Shown here: piece by piece, positions 55,263 through 64,000 of the stretch
Position numbering within the stretch: position 1 is the first letter of the stretch
Layout of the letters: every line of letters begins with the position of its first letter
NCBI RefSeq assembly: GCF_900185725.1
Contig: NZ_FYAU01000024.1
Coordinates: 310,001 to 374,000 of the forward strand
Source of the DNA: Stappia sp. TSB10P1A
Lineage (GTDB): Bacteria; Pseudomonadota; Alphaproteobacteria; Rhizobiales; Stappiaceae
DNA: 64,000 bases
Direction: 5' to 3'
Notes under the pieces: generated by a model
The model's database searches: none
What the model was told of the DNA's origin: nothing
What the model saw: only the letters and a program-made list of their open reading frames with translations
Program-made: the position numbers and the translations under genes

Positions 55263-56645
55263 ATGACCGCCATCATCACCGCCGCGGCCTTCCGCGATTA
55301 TCTTGCCCGCAACGACCTTGCCTCGATCAAGGCCGCGCTCGCCGACCGCCATCCCGCCGATATCGCCGCCGATGTCGGCGAGCTGGCCCCCGGCGAGATC
55401 GCCTCCATCCTGCTGCTGCTGCCCGAGCGCCGCGAGGCGGAGGTCTTCGGCTATTTCCAGCCCGCGCTCCAGGTTGCCATTGCCGGCCGGCTGTCCCGCC
55501 CCGACCTGGCGCGGCTCGTCACCGCCATGTCGCATGACGAGCGGGCCGACCTGTTCAACCGGCTGACGCCGGAGCAGCAGCAGGCGCTGCTGCCGGGCAT
55601 CGCCCATGCCGAGCGCGAGGACATCCGCCGGCTCGCCTCCTATCCGGAAGGCACGGCCGGCTCGATCATGACCTCGGACTATGCGCTGTTGGCGCCCGGC
55701 CTCACCGCGCGCGAGGCGATCGACCGGCTGCGTCACGAGGCGCCCGACAAGGAGACCATCTACGAGGCCTATGTGGTCGACGACGCGCGCCGTCTCGTCG
55801 GCGTCGTCTCCCTGCGCGACCTCTTGATCGCCCGCGACGAGGTGCAGGTCGCCGACATCATGCGCAAGCGCGTCATCTTCGCGCGGGTCGGGGACAAGCG
55901 CGACGAGGTGGCGCAGAAGATCGCCGACTACGACCTGCTGGCGCTGCCGATCACCAATGGCGGCGATGCGCTGGTCGGCATCGTCACCGTCGACGATGCG
56001 ATGGACGTCGCCGAGGCCCAGCGCGGCCGGCGGGTGATGCAGTTCGGCGGCAACGTCGCGCCGGGCGGCGGGCCGGACCTCGACCTGCGCTCCTCCAGCT
56101 TCGTGCAGATGTTCAAGGTGCGCTCGTTCTGGCTGATCATGCTGACGGTGTTCGGCGTCGTCACCAGCACCTTCGTCGCGGCGCAGGAGGAGATGCTGAG
56201 CCAGGTGATCGTGCTTGCCGCCTTCATCGCCCCGATCGTCGACATGGGCGGCAACACCGGCAGCCAGTCGGCGACGCTGGTCATCCGGGCGATGGCGCTT
56301 GGCGAGCTCAAGCTGCGCTGGCGCGATGTCTGGTTCGTGATCCGGCGGGAGATCCCGGTGGTGCTGACGCTGGGCGTGGTCATCGCCCTGCTGGAGGCGG
56401 TGCTGGCCTTCTTCAGCAAGGGTGTCGGCGGCGACGTGCTTCTGGTGGTCGGCCTGTCCATGGCGATCTGCACGGTGCTCGGCGGCCTGATCGGCGCGCT
56501 GCTGCCGTTCGCCGCGCGCCGCATCGGCACCGATCCGGCGACGCTGAGCTCGCCGATGATCACCTCGATCATGGATCTGCTCGGGGTCTTCATCTATTTC
56601 GGCCTCGCCTACGCGCTGCTCGGGCATCTGCTGACCGCCGGATAG
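55263..56645 (+). CDS. mgtE: Magnesium transporter MgtE
   Basis: This 460-aa Mg channel has all expected parts. The cytoplasmic N-domain (about 1-130, helical repeats such as DRHPADIAADVGELAPGEIASILLLLP) is followed by two CBS domains (about 135-255: GSIMTSDYALLAPGLTAREAI, then DIMRKRVIFARVGDKRDEVAQ). A connecting helix and five membrane helices come next (about 295-460), with PIVDMGGNTGSQSATLVIRA near 335 as the selectivity region. The acidic residues of the N and CBS domains act as Mg sensors that close the gate. The start is the ATG at 55263. It has no operon partner and follows the hairpin region. Confidence 0.97.
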   Translation: MTAIITAAAFRDYLARNDLASIKAALADRHPADIAADVGELAPGEIASILLLLPERREAEVFGYFQPALQVAIAGRLSRPDLARLVTAMSHDERADLFNRLTPEQQQALLPGIAHAEREDIRRLASYPEGTAGSIMTSDYALLAPGLTAREAIDRLRHEAPDKETIYEAYVVDDARRLVGVVSLRDLLIARDEVQVADIMRKRVIFARVGDKRDEVAQKIADYDLLALPITNGGDALVGIVTVDDAMDVAEAQRGRRVMQFGGNVAPGGGPDLDLRSSSFVQMFKVRSFWLIMLTVFGVVTSTFVAAQEEMLSQVIVLAAFIAPIVDMGGNTGSQSATLVIRAMALGELKLRWRDVWFVIRREIPVVLTLGVVIALLEAVLAFFSKGVGGDVLLVVGLSMAICTVLGGLIGALLPFAARRIGTDPATLSSPMITSIMDLLGVFIYFGLAYALLGHLLTAG

Positions 56646-56845
56646 GCCAGCCTGTCGTCCGGTTGCCGGCAGGCCGACAAACGGCCGCCGGGCCACCATG
56701 GCCCGCCATGATGCCGTGACAAGGAGCCGCCATGCCGATGGCGCGTCACCTGGCGATTGATCTGCCTTAAGGGCGGACGGATGCCGCCATGATGATTATA
56801 TAGAGGGCCGCGAACACCCGCGGACAGTACCGGAAGGACAGCCAT

Positions 56846-57967
56846 ATGCTTCATGTCGATATCCCCACCCGCTCGGAAATCGCTGCGCTCAACGGCACCA
56901 GGAGCGATGCCTGCGTGTCGATCTACCTGCCGACGACGCCGCTCACCCAGGAGAGCGGTGCCTCGCGGATCGAGCTCGGCAATCTCGTCCGGCAGGCGCG
57001 CGAGCAGCTCGAGGCGGCGGGGTTCGACAAGCGGCGGCTGGCGGCGCTGCAGGAGCAGTTCGACGCGCTGGCGGAGGATGACGAGTTCTGGCGCCTGCAG
57101 GCCAACAGCCTCGCCCTGCTGGCGACGCCGGAGAGCCTGCGCACCTTCCGCCTGGCCAACCATCTCACCACCCTGGTGGAAGTGTCGGACCGGTTCCACC
57201 TGAAGCCCCTGCTGCGCGCCGTCACCTTCCCGCAGTCGGCCTATGTGCTGGCCCTGTCGGAAAACGCCGTGCGGCTGGTCGAGGTCCATGGCGAGCTGCC
57301 GGCGGCGACGGTCAGGATCGACGGGCTGCCGAAGGACGCGGCCAGCGCCGTCGGCAAGTCGACGCTGAACGACCGCTCCGCCAGCGGCCGCATCCAGGGC
57401 TCGGAGGGGCAGAATGTCCGCTTCCAGCAATATGCGCGCAAGGTCGACGCGGCGCTGCGCCCGTTCCTGGCCGGGCGCGAGACGCCGCTGATCCTGGCGG
57501 CGACCGGGCGGCTCGCCTCGGTGTTCCGCGCCGTCAACAGCTATCCGCACCTGCTGCCGGACGACATTTCCGACAGCCCCGACCGGATTTCCGATGCCGA
57601 TCTGGCGGCGGCCGCGCGCCCCGTCCTCGATGCCGACCATGCCCGTGACCTTGCGGCGCTGACGGCGCTCTATGCGGCGCGCGCCGGCGAGGGCCGGCCC
57701 ACCGCCGATGTCTCCGATGCCGCCCGGGCGGCGACATTCGGCGCCATCGACACGCTGCTGGTCGACATCGACACGGTGGTCGCCGGCACGGTCGACGAGG
57801 AGAGCGGCGCCGTCACCTTCGCGGAAGCCGCCAGCGCCGGCACCTATGGCATCGTCGACGAGATCGCCGGCCGGGCGCTGGCGAGCGGGGCGCGGGTCCT
57901 CGGCGTGCGCCGCGCCGACCTGCCCGGCAAGGGCGACCTTGCCGCCATCCTGCGCTTCGCGGTCTAG
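56846..57967 (+). CDS. baeRF-type (archaeo-eukaryotic release factor-like) protein
   Basis: This 373-aa protein resembles bacterial relatives of eRF1 (baeRF families; I think family 11, tentative). It opens with a short beta-rich segment, DACVSIYLPTTPLTQESG near 22, and has a central ALSENAVRLVEVHGELPA near 140 typical of these proteins. The C-terminal part with ATFGAIDTLLVDIDTVVAGTVDEESG near 290 recalls the L7Ae-like domain. The protein group is thought to act in ribosome stress or rescue. It has no signal peptide. GGAAGGACAGCC lies before the ATG. It is alone between mgtE and nikR. Confidence 0.8.
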   Translation: MLHVDIPTRSEIAALNGTRSDACVSIYLPTTPLTQESGASRIELGNLVRQAREQLEAAGFDKRRLAALQEQFDALAEDDEFWRLQANSLALLATPESLRTFRLANHLTTLVEVSDRFHLKPLLRAVTFPQSAYVLALSENAVRLVEVHGELPAATVRIDGLPKDAASAVGKSTLNDRSASGRIQGSEGQNVRFQQYARKVDAALRPFLAGRETPLILAATGRLASVFRAVNSYPHLLPDDISDSPDRISDADLAAAARPVLDADHARDLAALTALYAARAGEGRPTADVSDAARAATFGAIDTLLVDIDTVVAGTVDEESGAVTFAEAASAGTYGIVDEIAGRALASGARVLGVRRADLPGKGDLAAILRFAV

Positions 57968-58056
57968 GCTCACCCGGCTCCGAAGTCCGGGGGACGGTCC
58001 CGCCACCGGGACCGCCCCCCGTCGTCTCCTCCGCCCCGCTGTCAGGGAAGCCCGTC

Positions 58057-58578
58057 ATGGAACGCATCACGATCACGGTCGACGAGGACCTGCTGCGGGA
58101 GATCGACGCCCTCGGCGCCAGGCGCGGCTATGCCAGCCGCTCCGAGATCTTCCGCGACATGGCGCGCGAGGCGCTGGCGCGCGAGGCGATCGGCCCGGAC
58201 GACGAGCTGGAGAACGAGCGCCTGTGCTACGGCGCGCTCACCTATGTCTATGACCACGGCATCCGCGACCTGCCCAACCGGCTGACCGACAATCACCACG
58301 CCCATCACGCCCTGTCGGTCGCCACCACCCATGTCCATGTCAGCGCCGAGAACTGTCTCGAAGTGTCGATCCTCGCCGGCACCGCCGGCGATCTGCGCCG
58401 CTTCGCCGACAGTGTCGTCAGCCAGCGCGGCGTGCGTCATGGCAGCCTGCATGTTTTCCCGGCGCTCGAGGGCGAATCGCTGCTGCTGCGCGGCCATGCC
58501 CATGATCATGATCATGCCCCCGATCACGACCCGGACCCCGGCCATCGCCACGGTGGCGGGAACGACCGCAACCGCTGA
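58057..58578 (+). CDS. nikR: Nickel-responsive regulator NikR
   Basis: This 173-aa protein has an N-terminal ribbon-helix-helix DNA-binding domain (ITITVDEDLLREIDALGARRG, then SRSEIFRDMAREAL) and a C-terminal ACT-like nickel domain. HHAHHALSVATTHVHVSAENC near 90 contains the ligand pattern His, His-x-His, Cys of the high-affinity square-planar Ni site. After the domain it carries an unusual His-rich tail (GHAHDHDHAPDHDPDPGHRH) that may bind extra nickel. It represses the nickel importer genes that follow; the operator is at 58641-58667. Confidence 0.97.
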   Translation: MERITITVDEDLLREIDALGARRGYASRSEIFRDMAREALAREAIGPDDELENERLCYGALTYVYDHGIRDLPNRLTDNHHAHHALSVATTHVHVSAENCLEVSILAGTAGDLRRFADSVVSQRGVRHGSLHVFPALEGESLLLRGHAHDHDHAPDHDPDPGHRHGGGNDRNR

Positions 58579-58640
58579 AACGCCCGGCCGCCCAGGGCGG
58601 AGCCGGATTGCGCCGAGGTCGCGCTTGACGGATGGCGGCA

Positions 58641-58667
58641 GTATGATGTTATTCTAATTCATCATAC
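58641..58667. promoter_or_regulatory. NikR operator
   Basis: The half-sites GTATGA at 58641-58646 and TCATAC at 58662-58667 are perfect inverses 15 bases apart, against 16 in the E. coli nik operator. It overlaps the likely nikA promoter and lies 54 bp before the nikA start. Confidence 0.9.
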
Positions 58668-58721
58668 GGTTTGCCCCTATCGATTGCCGTCCCGACCAAC
58701 CGCCCTTTCGGAAAGCGTCAC

Positions 58722-60329
58722 ATGTTCAAGCTCCTCCGCGCCGCCGCGCTTGCGCTGCCCCTTGGCCTGTCGCTGTCCCTCAGCCCGGCGGTGATGCCGG
58801 CCGCGCCGGCGGTTGCCGGCCCGGCGCTCGACTTCTCCTGGCCGGTGAATGTCGGTCCGCTCAACCCGCATCTCTATTCGCCGAACCAGATGTTCGCGCA
58901 GGCCATGGTCTACGAGCCCTTGGTGCGCTACCGCGCCGACGGCACGGTCGTCCCCTGGCTGGCGGCATCGTGGGAGGTGTCGGACGACGGGCGCGTCTAC
59001 ACCTTCGCCCTGCGCGAGGATGTTTCCTTCTCCAATGGCGAGCCCTTCGATGCCGCCGCCGCCAAGGCGAATTTCGACGCGGTGCTCGCCAACCGGCCCC
59101 GCCATGCCTGGCTCGAGCTCGCCAATCAGATCGTCTCGGCCGAGGTCGCAGGCCCGCATCTGTTGCGGCTGACCCTCAAGGACGCCTATTACCCGGTGCT
59201 GCAGGAGCTGGCGCTGCCGCGCCCGTTCCGCTTCGTCGCGCCGTCGCAATTCATCGAGGGCGGCACGAAGGACGGCATCGCCGCCCCCATCGGCACCGGG
59301 CCCTGGATGCTCACCGAGACGCTGCTCGGCGAGCGCGACACCTTTGCCCGCAACGAGGCCTATTGGGGCGACAGGCCGGCCTATCAGGCGATCACCGTCA
59401 AGGTCATTCCCGATCCCAACACCCGCGCCATCGCCTTCGAGACCGGCGAGATCGACCTGATCTATGGCACCGACGGGCCGATTTCGCCGGACACGTTCGA
59501 GCGCTTCCGCGCCATGGGCGAGCGGGCCGGCCTCACCGCCGCCCTGTCGGAGCCGCTGGAGACCCATGCCCTGGCGATCAACACCAATCGCGGCGCCACC
59601 CGCGACCTTGCCGTGCGCCGGGCGATCAACCAGGCGGTCGACAAGGACACGATGATCGCCACGGTGCTCTACGGCACCCGCCGCCGCGCCGACACGCTGT
59701 TCGCGCCCAACGTTCCTTACGCCGATATCGGCCTTGAGCCCTATCCTTACGACCTCGACGAGGCGCGGCGCCTGCTGGAAGACGCCGGCTGGACGGCTTC
59801 GACCGAAGGCGGCATCCGCGAGAAGGACGGCGAGCGGCTCAGCGTCGAGCTCTGCTTCGTCGGCACCGATGCGGTCGCCAAGTCGATGGCCGAGATCGTC
59901 CAGGCGGACCTGCGCCGCGTCGGCATCGAGGTCCTGCTCACCGGCGAGGAGGAGAGCAGCGTCTATGCCCGCCAGCGCGACGGCCGCTTCGGCATGATCT
60001 TCAACCGCACCTGGGGCGCGCCTTACGATCCGCATGCCTTCGTCAGCTCCATGCGCGTGCCCTCCCATGCCGATTATCAGGCCCAGCTCGGCCTTGCCGA
60101 CAAGGCCGAGATCGACGCGATGATCGGCAAGGTGCTGGTCACCACCGACGAGGCGGCGCGCCAGGCGCTCTACCGCGATCTCCTCACCCGCCTGCACGAT
60201 CAGGCGGTCTACCTGCCGCTGACCTATGTCACCGCCGTCGCGGTCGCGCGCAAAGAGGTGGGCGAGGTGCCGTTCGGCGCCATGTCGAGCGAGATCCCCT
60301 TCGACCGCCTCACCCCGGCGGCGGACTGA
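58722..60329 (+). CDS. nikA: Nickel ABC transporter, binding protein NikA
   Basis: This 535-aa periplasmic binding protein belongs to the peptide/nickel (SBP family 5) group. The signal peptide ([20 protein letters not shown]...) is followed by [21 protein letters not shown], the typical NikA start, and [32 protein letters not shown] near 200 and [23 protein letters not shown] near 290 are family marks. It delivers nickel, probably bound to a small chelator, to NikBC. I chose the ATG at 58722. It is the first gene of the nikABCDE operon under NikR control. Confidence 0.95.
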   Translation: MFKLLRAAALALPLGLSLSLSPAVMPAAPAVAGPALDFSWPVNVGPLNPHLYSPNQMFAQAMVYEPLVRYRADGTVVPWLAASWEVSDDGRVYTFALREDVSFSNGEPFDAAAAKANFDAVLANRPRHAWLELANQIVSAEVAGPHLLRLTLKDAYYPVLQELALPRPFRFVAPSQFIEGGTKDGIAAPIGTGPWMLTETLLGERDTFARNEAYWGDRPAYQAITVKVIPDPNTRAIAFETGEIDLIYGTDGPISPDTFERFRAMGERAGLTAALSEPLETHALAINTNRGATRDLAVRRAINQAVDKDTMIATVLYGTRRRADTLFAPNVPYADIGLEPYPYDLDEARRLLEDAGWTASTEGGIREKDGERLSVELCFVGTDAVAKSMAEIVQADLRRVGIEVLLTGEEESSVYARQRDGRFGMIFNRTWGAPYDPHAFVSSMRVPSHADYQAQLGLADKAEIDAMIGKVLVTTDEAARQALYRDLLTRLHDQAVYLPLTYVTAVAVARKEVGEVPFGAMSSEIPFDRLTPAAD

Positions 60330-60334
60330 GGCAG

Positions 60335-61279
60335 ATGGCCGGCTTCATCCTCCGCCGCGTCCTCCTGCTGCTGCCGATGCTGCTCGGCGCCTCGCTGGTC
60401 ATCTTCCTGATGCTGCGGCTGGGGCCGAGCGATCCGGCGATGGACTATCTGCGCCTGTCCAAGGTGCCGCCGACGCCGCAGGCGCTGGAGGACGCGCGCA
60501 TGATGCTCGGCCTCGACCGGCCGATCGTGACCCAGTATCTCGACTGGCTCGGCAAGGCGGTGCGGCTCGATTTCGGTGTCTCCTATGCCACCCAGCGCCC
60601 GGTGCTGCCGGACCTGCTGCACTTCCTGCCCGCCACGCTGCAGCTCGCAGGTGTCGCGCTGGCGCTGACCATCGGCCTGTCGGTGCCGCTCGGCATCTGG
60701 GCGGCGCGCTACCGCGAGCGCTGGCCGGACCAGATGGTGCGGCTCGTCGCCTTCATCGGCGTGTCGATGCCGAATTTCTGGCTCGGCTTTCTCCTGGTGC
60801 TGCTGTTCTCGGTCCATCTCGGCTGGCTGCCGCCGATGGGCCGCGGCGGCCTTGCCCATCTGGTGATGCCGGCGGTCGCCGTGTCGCTGATGTCGCTCGC
60901 CATCAATGCCCGGCTGCTGCGCGCCAGCATGCTGGAGGTCGCCGGCCAGCCGCATGTGCGCTATGCCCGGCTGCGCGGCCTGCCCGAGCGGCGGGTCGAG
61001 CGCGCCCATGTGCTCCGCAATGCCTGGCTGCCGGTCATCACCGCCATGGGCATGCATATCGGCGAGATGATCGGCGGCACCCTGATCATCGAAAGCATCT
61101 TCGGCTGGCCGGGCGTTGGCCGCTACGCCGTCTCGGCGATCCTCAACCGCGACTATCCGGTGATCCAGTGCTTCACCCTGGTGATGGTCGCGATCTTCAT
61201 GCTGTGCAACCTGGTGGTCGACATCGTCTATGCGCTGGCCGACCCGCGCATCCGCCTGTCGGCGGAGGGAGTGGAATGA
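60335..61279 (+). CDS. nikB: Nickel ABC transporter permease NikB
   Basis: This 314-aa inner-membrane permease of the DppB/NikB family has six membrane helices, the first at 10-30 ([21 protein letters not shown]). The conserved cytoplasmic EAA-like loop, [23 protein letters not shown] near 210, contacts the ATPases. It starts 5 bp after nikA, and its stop overlaps the nikC start. Confidence 0.95.
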   Translation: MAGFILRRVLLLLPMLLGASLVIFLMLRLGPSDPAMDYLRLSKVPPTPQALEDARMMLGLDRPIVTQYLDWLGKAVRLDFGVSYATQRPVLPDLLHFLPATLQLAGVALALTIGLSVPLGIWAARYRERWPDQMVRLVAFIGVSMPNFWLGFLLVLLFSVHLGWLPPMGRGGLAHLVMPAVAVSLMSLAINARLLRASMLEVAGQPHVRYARLRGLPERRVERAHVLRNAWLPVITAMGMHIGEMIGGTLIIESIFGWPGVGRYAVSAILNRDYPVIQCFTLVMVAIFMLCNLVVDIVYALADPRIRLSAEGVE

Positions 61280-62169
61280 CCGACCTGCCGCTCCATGGGT
61301 CCTCCGCGCGGCCCTCCCGCCGTCTTCTCTCCCGGCTGACCGCGCCGTTTTCGGGGCGCTGGCCGGTGCGCCTCGCCCTTGCCGTCGTCGCCCTGCTGGT
61401 CGTCGCGGCCGTGGCCGGTCCCTGGATCTCGCCGCACGATCCGGACGTGATCGACCTGACCGCGCGCCTGCAGGCGCCGGACGCCGTCCACTGGCTCGGC
61501 ACTGATCATCTCGGCCGCGACATGCTCTCGCGGCTGATCGCCGGCGTGCGCGTCTCGCTCGGCGCGGTGGCGGTGACGCTGGTGCTCATCCTCGCGCTCG
61601 GCATCGCCGTCGGCGGCGCTTCCGGCTTCATCGGCGGGCGCACCGACCAGCTCATCATGCGCGTCACCGACGTCTTCCTCACCTTCCCCACCCTGGTGCT
61701 GGCGCTGTTCATGATCGGCATGCTCGGCACCGGCCTCGTCAATGTGATCATCGCCATCGCCCTGTCGCACTGGGCCTGGTATGCGCGCATCGTCCGCGGC
61801 ATCGTCCTGTCGCTGCGCCACCGCGACCACCTGCTCGCCGCCCGCCTTGCCGGGGCGAGCCGGCTGCGCATCTTCGCCGCCCATCTGCTTCCCGCCACCC
61901 TGTCGCAGCTCATGGTGCTCGCCACGCTCGATATCGGCCACATGATGCTGCATGTCTCCGGCCTCTCCTTCCTCGGCCTCGGCGTCACCCCGCCGACCGC
62001 CGAATGGGGCGTGATGATCGGCGACGCGCGCCAATATGTCTGGACCGCGCCGATGCTGATCTTCTGGCCGGGCCTTGCCCTCTTCGTCTCGGTGATGGCG
62101 TTCAACATCCTCGGCGACGCGCTGCGCGACCGTCTCGACCCGCATCTGCGGGCGGAGCATTGCCATTGA
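61276..62169 (+). CDS. nikC: Nickel ABC transporter permease NikC
   Basis: This 297-aa second permease has the N-terminal [21 protein letters not shown] motif of the DppC/NikC family near 75, followed by hydrophobic helices and an EAA loop, [24 protein letters not shown] near 190. It ends HLRAEHCH, a His/Cys-bearing tail that might bind metal. The ATG overlaps the nikB stop (ATGA), and its stop overlaps a TTG start for nikD. Confidence 0.95.
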   Translation: MTDLPLHGSSARPSRRLLSRLTAPFSGRWPVRLALAVVALLVVAAVAGPWISPHDPDVIDLTARLQAPDAVHWLGTDHLGRDMLSRLIAGVRVSLGAVAVTLVLILALGIAVGGASGFIGGRTDQLIMRVTDVFLTFPTLVLALFMIGMLGTGLVNVIIAIALSHWAWYARIVRGIVLSLRHRDHLLAARLAGASRLRIFAAHLLPATLSQLMVLATLDIGHMMLHVSGLSFLGLGVTPPTAEWGVMIGDARQYVWTAPMLIFWPGLALFVSVMAFNILGDALRDRLDPHLRAEHCH

Positions 62170-62999
62170 CCGCCGCTCCGCCGTTCCCCACGTCCCCGGC
62201 GCCTGTCCTGCCGACCCCGCAAACCCTCTCCATCGAGGGGCTGACGGTCGCCGCCGGCCATGACGGTGCCGGCCCCGTGCTGGTGCGCGACCTGACGCTG
62301 GAGCTCCGGCGCGGCCGCGTGCTGGCGCTGGTCGGGGCCAGCGGCTCGGGCAAGTCGATGACCTGCATGGCCGCGCTCGGCACCCTGCCGCCCGGCACCA
62401 GGACGCTGTCCGGCCGCGTCCGTCTCAATGGTGCCGAATGCGCGCCCGAGGCCCTGCGCGGCCGCGAGGTCGCGACGATCCTGCAGAACCCGCGCAGCGC
62501 CTTCAATCCGGTGCGGACCATGCGCGACCATGCGCTGGAGACGCTTGCCGCGCTCGGCCTTGCCGGCCCCGACAGCGAAGCCCGCATCGAGGCGGCGATG
62601 GCCGAGGCCGGGCTCGACGAGCCCGCCCGCATCCTGCCGCTGCATGCCTTCGAGATGAGCGGCGGCATGTTGCAGCGGATGATGATCGCGCTGGCGCTCC
62701 TCGCCGAGGCGCCGTTCCTCTTCGCCGACGAGCCGACCACCGATCTCGACCTTGTGGTGCAGGCGCGCATTCTCGACCTGCTGCAGCGCCTCGTTGCCGC
62801 GCGCGGCCTCGGCGTGCTGCTCGTCACCCATGACATGGGCGTCGTCGCCCGCCTCGCCGACGAGGTCGCGGTGCTCGATCACGGCCGGCTGGTCGAATGC
62901 GCGCCGGTCGAGGAGGTGTTCGGCGCCCCGCGCCATCCGGTCACCCGCATGCTGGTTGCGGCGCATCTGGCGCTCTACGGACTGGAGCTTGCCCCATGA
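62166..62999 (+). CDS. nikD: Nickel ABC transporter ATPase NikD
   Basis: This 277-aa ABC ATPase has Walker A GASGSGKS near 60, Q-loop [12 protein letters not shown] near 100, the signature MSGGMLQR near 160 (Met for the usual Leu), and Walker [19 protein letters not shown] near 180. The most likely start is the TTG at 62166, overlapping the nikC stop; no nearby ATG precedes the conserved part. It pairs with NikE to power import. Confidence 0.93.
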   Translation: MTAAPPFPTSPAPVLPTPQTLSIEGLTVAAGHDGAGPVLVRDLTLELRRGRVLALVGASGSGKSMTCMAALGTLPPGTRTLSGRVRLNGAECAPEALRGREVATILQNPRSAFNPVRTMRDHALETLAALGLAGPDSEARIEAAMAEAGLDEPARILPLHAFEMSGGMLQRMMIALALLAEAPFLFADEPTTDLDLVVQARILDLLQRLVAARGLGVLLVTHDMGVVARLADEVAVLDHGRLVECAPVEEVFGAPRHPVTRMLVAAHLALYGLELAP

Positions 63000-63829
63000 C
63001 GCTGATCCGCGCCGATGGCGTATCCCGCACCTATCGCAGCTTTTCGCTGGTCGGCGCGGGCGCCGCGCGCACCGCGCTCGCCGGCGTCTCGCTGTCGGTC
63101 GCGGCCGGCGAGACCGTCGCCCTGCTCGGCCGCAGCGGCTGCGGCAAGAGCACGCTGGCGCGGCTCCTGTGCGGGCTGGAGCGGCCCGACCGCGGCACCG
63201 TCTCCTATCGCGGCACGCCGCTTGCCCGTCTCGACAGGGCAGGCGCGCGCCGCTTCCGCCGCGAGGTGCAGATGGTGTTCCAGGACGCACCGGGCGCGGT
63301 CAATCCCCGCTTCGACATCCGCACGATCATCGCCGAGCCGCTGCGCCATCTGACCTCGCTCGATGCTTCGGCTCGCGCCCGCCGGGTCGACGAATTGCTG
63401 GAGATGGTCGAGCTGCCGGCCTCGCTCGCCTCCATGCTGCCGTCGCAGGTCAGCGGCGGCCAGCTCCAGCGCGTGTGCATCGCCCGCGCGCTGGCGCCCT
63501 CGCCGGCGCTGGTCGTCCTCGACGAGGCGGTCTCCAATCTCGACCTGCACCTTCAGGCCGCGACGCTGGCGCTGCTCAAGCGGCTGCAACAGGCCTCCGG
63601 CCTTGCCTATCTCTTCGTCACCCACGACCTGCGGCTGGTCGAGCGCTTCGCCGCCCGCACCGTTGTCATGGACGCCGGCACGGTGGTCGAGGAAACCCCG
63701 AGCGGGGCGCTTGTCGAGCTCCGCCACCCCGCGTCCCTGCTGCTGAAATCGGCGATCCTGCCGCCCCTGCCGGCGCGCATGCCAGTGCGCATGGCGGCGC
63801 GCATGCCGGCGCCCGCCCCGGTCGCCTGA
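62996..63829 (+). CDS. nikE: Nickel ABC transporter ATPase NikE
   Basis: This 277-aa ABC ATPase has Walker A GRSGCGKS near 43, Q-loop [14 protein letters not shown] near 97, the signature VSGGQLQR near 153, and Walker [13 protein letters not shown] near 173. The C-terminus is a short Met/Arg/Ala/Pro repeat ([16 protein letters not shown]). The ATG overlaps the nikD stop (ATGA). It is the last gene of the operon. Confidence 0.95.
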   Translation: MTLIRADGVSRTYRSFSLVGAGAARTALAGVSLSVAAGETVALLGRSGCGKSTLARLLCGLERPDRGTVSYRGTPLARLDRAGARRFRREVQMVFQDAPGAVNPRFDIRTIIAEPLRHLTSLDASARARRVDELLEMVELPASLASMLPSQVSGGQLQRVCIARALAPSPALVVLDEAVSNLDLHLQAATLALLKRLQQASGLAYLFVTHDLRLVERFAARTVVMDAGTVVEETPSGALVELRHPASLLLKSAILPPLPARMPVRMAARMPAPAPVA

Positions 63830-63842
63830 GCGCCCGCCCGCC

Positions 63843-64000
63843 TCAGGCGGGAACCGGTTCGGGCCGCGCGCCCTCCGGCTGCGGCTCGGCGGCGCCCTCC
63901 GGCCGGCCGAGCGCCAGTCTCTCGTCCGCCGTGTTGCGGATCAGCATCGCGTCGTGGCTGACCAGCATCACCGCGCAGCCGTCCTGCTCCACCGTCTCGC
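63843..64000 (-). CDS. C-terminal end of an ABC ATPase, probably ABC-F type
   Basis: Only the last ~52 codons are in the window. The H-loop MLVSHDAMLIRNTADERLALG is visible, then a Pro/Glu/Ala-rich end (GAAEPQPEGARPEPVPA). A Lys/Arg-rich linker typical of ABC-F proteins is out of view, so the subclass is a guess. It converges with nikE, with 13 bp between the stops. Confidence 0.7.
   Translation of the reverse strand, partial: ETVEQDGCAVMLVSHDAMLIRNTADERLALGRPEGAAEPQPEGARPEPVPA

Overview
This is a GC-rich window from an alphaproteobacterium. The order Hyphomicrobiales or a relative is most likely, judging by codon use, the many ATGA/TGATG start-stop overlaps, the TRAP and NikR-NikABCDE systems, and a palindromic intergenic repeat. 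No rRNA, tRNA, CRISPR array or transposase was seen.

Bases 1 to about 38,000 are a large nonribosomal peptide synthetase (NRPS) cluster that continues off the left edge. Its best clue is at 11144-13147: one protein joins an ornithine N5-hydroxylase (KtzI/PvdA type) to a PaiB-like domain of the piperazate synthase (KtzT) type, so the product probably contains piperazic acid. Around it are an MbtH protein, a PhyH dioxygenase, an AspH-type beta-hydroxylase, a P450, an amidinotransferase, two membrane desaturases, a cupin with an unknown partner, and a type II thioesterase. Eight adenylation domains are visible on six synthetase proteins, on both strands. The leftward operon (HAD phosphatase, TrpA-like barrel, A-T didomain, docking-C-A-T-C...) looks like a starter-unit branch, because the A-T protein lacks the Asp that holds an alpha-amino group. 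The only thioesterase-bearing module lies in the middle of the rightward gene set, so gene order does not follow assembly order.

Bases 38,000-39,400 hold a small gene of unknown function and the second copy of a two-hairpin repeat whose first copy is inside the NRPS cluster.

Bases 39,400-48,150 are a carbon-acid catabolic locus. One side has a RuBisCO-like protein, a DUF1537-type sugar-acid kinase and a glycolipid-binding-like protein. The other side has a class III aminotransferase, an unknown 136-aa protein and a TRAP transporter. A FadR-type GntR regulator follows. The identical perfect 14-bp palindrome AATAATTAATTATT lies in the divergent promoter and in front of the regulator gene, so a single regulon is likely.

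Bases 48,150-54,800 are a rearranged accessory stretch: a palindromic repeat bounded by 17-bp direct repeats, the tail of an MFS transporter, an alpha/beta hydrolase, a truncated homoserine-dehydrogenase-like gene joined head-on to an isochorismatase-family gene that lost its stop, a DUF5996-GNAT fusion, and an HxlR regulator divergent from a secreted hydrolase.

Bases 54,800-64,000 are more ordinary: MgtE, a baeRF-type protein, NikR with its operator, the nickel importer nikABCDE, and the end of an ABC ATPase gene.
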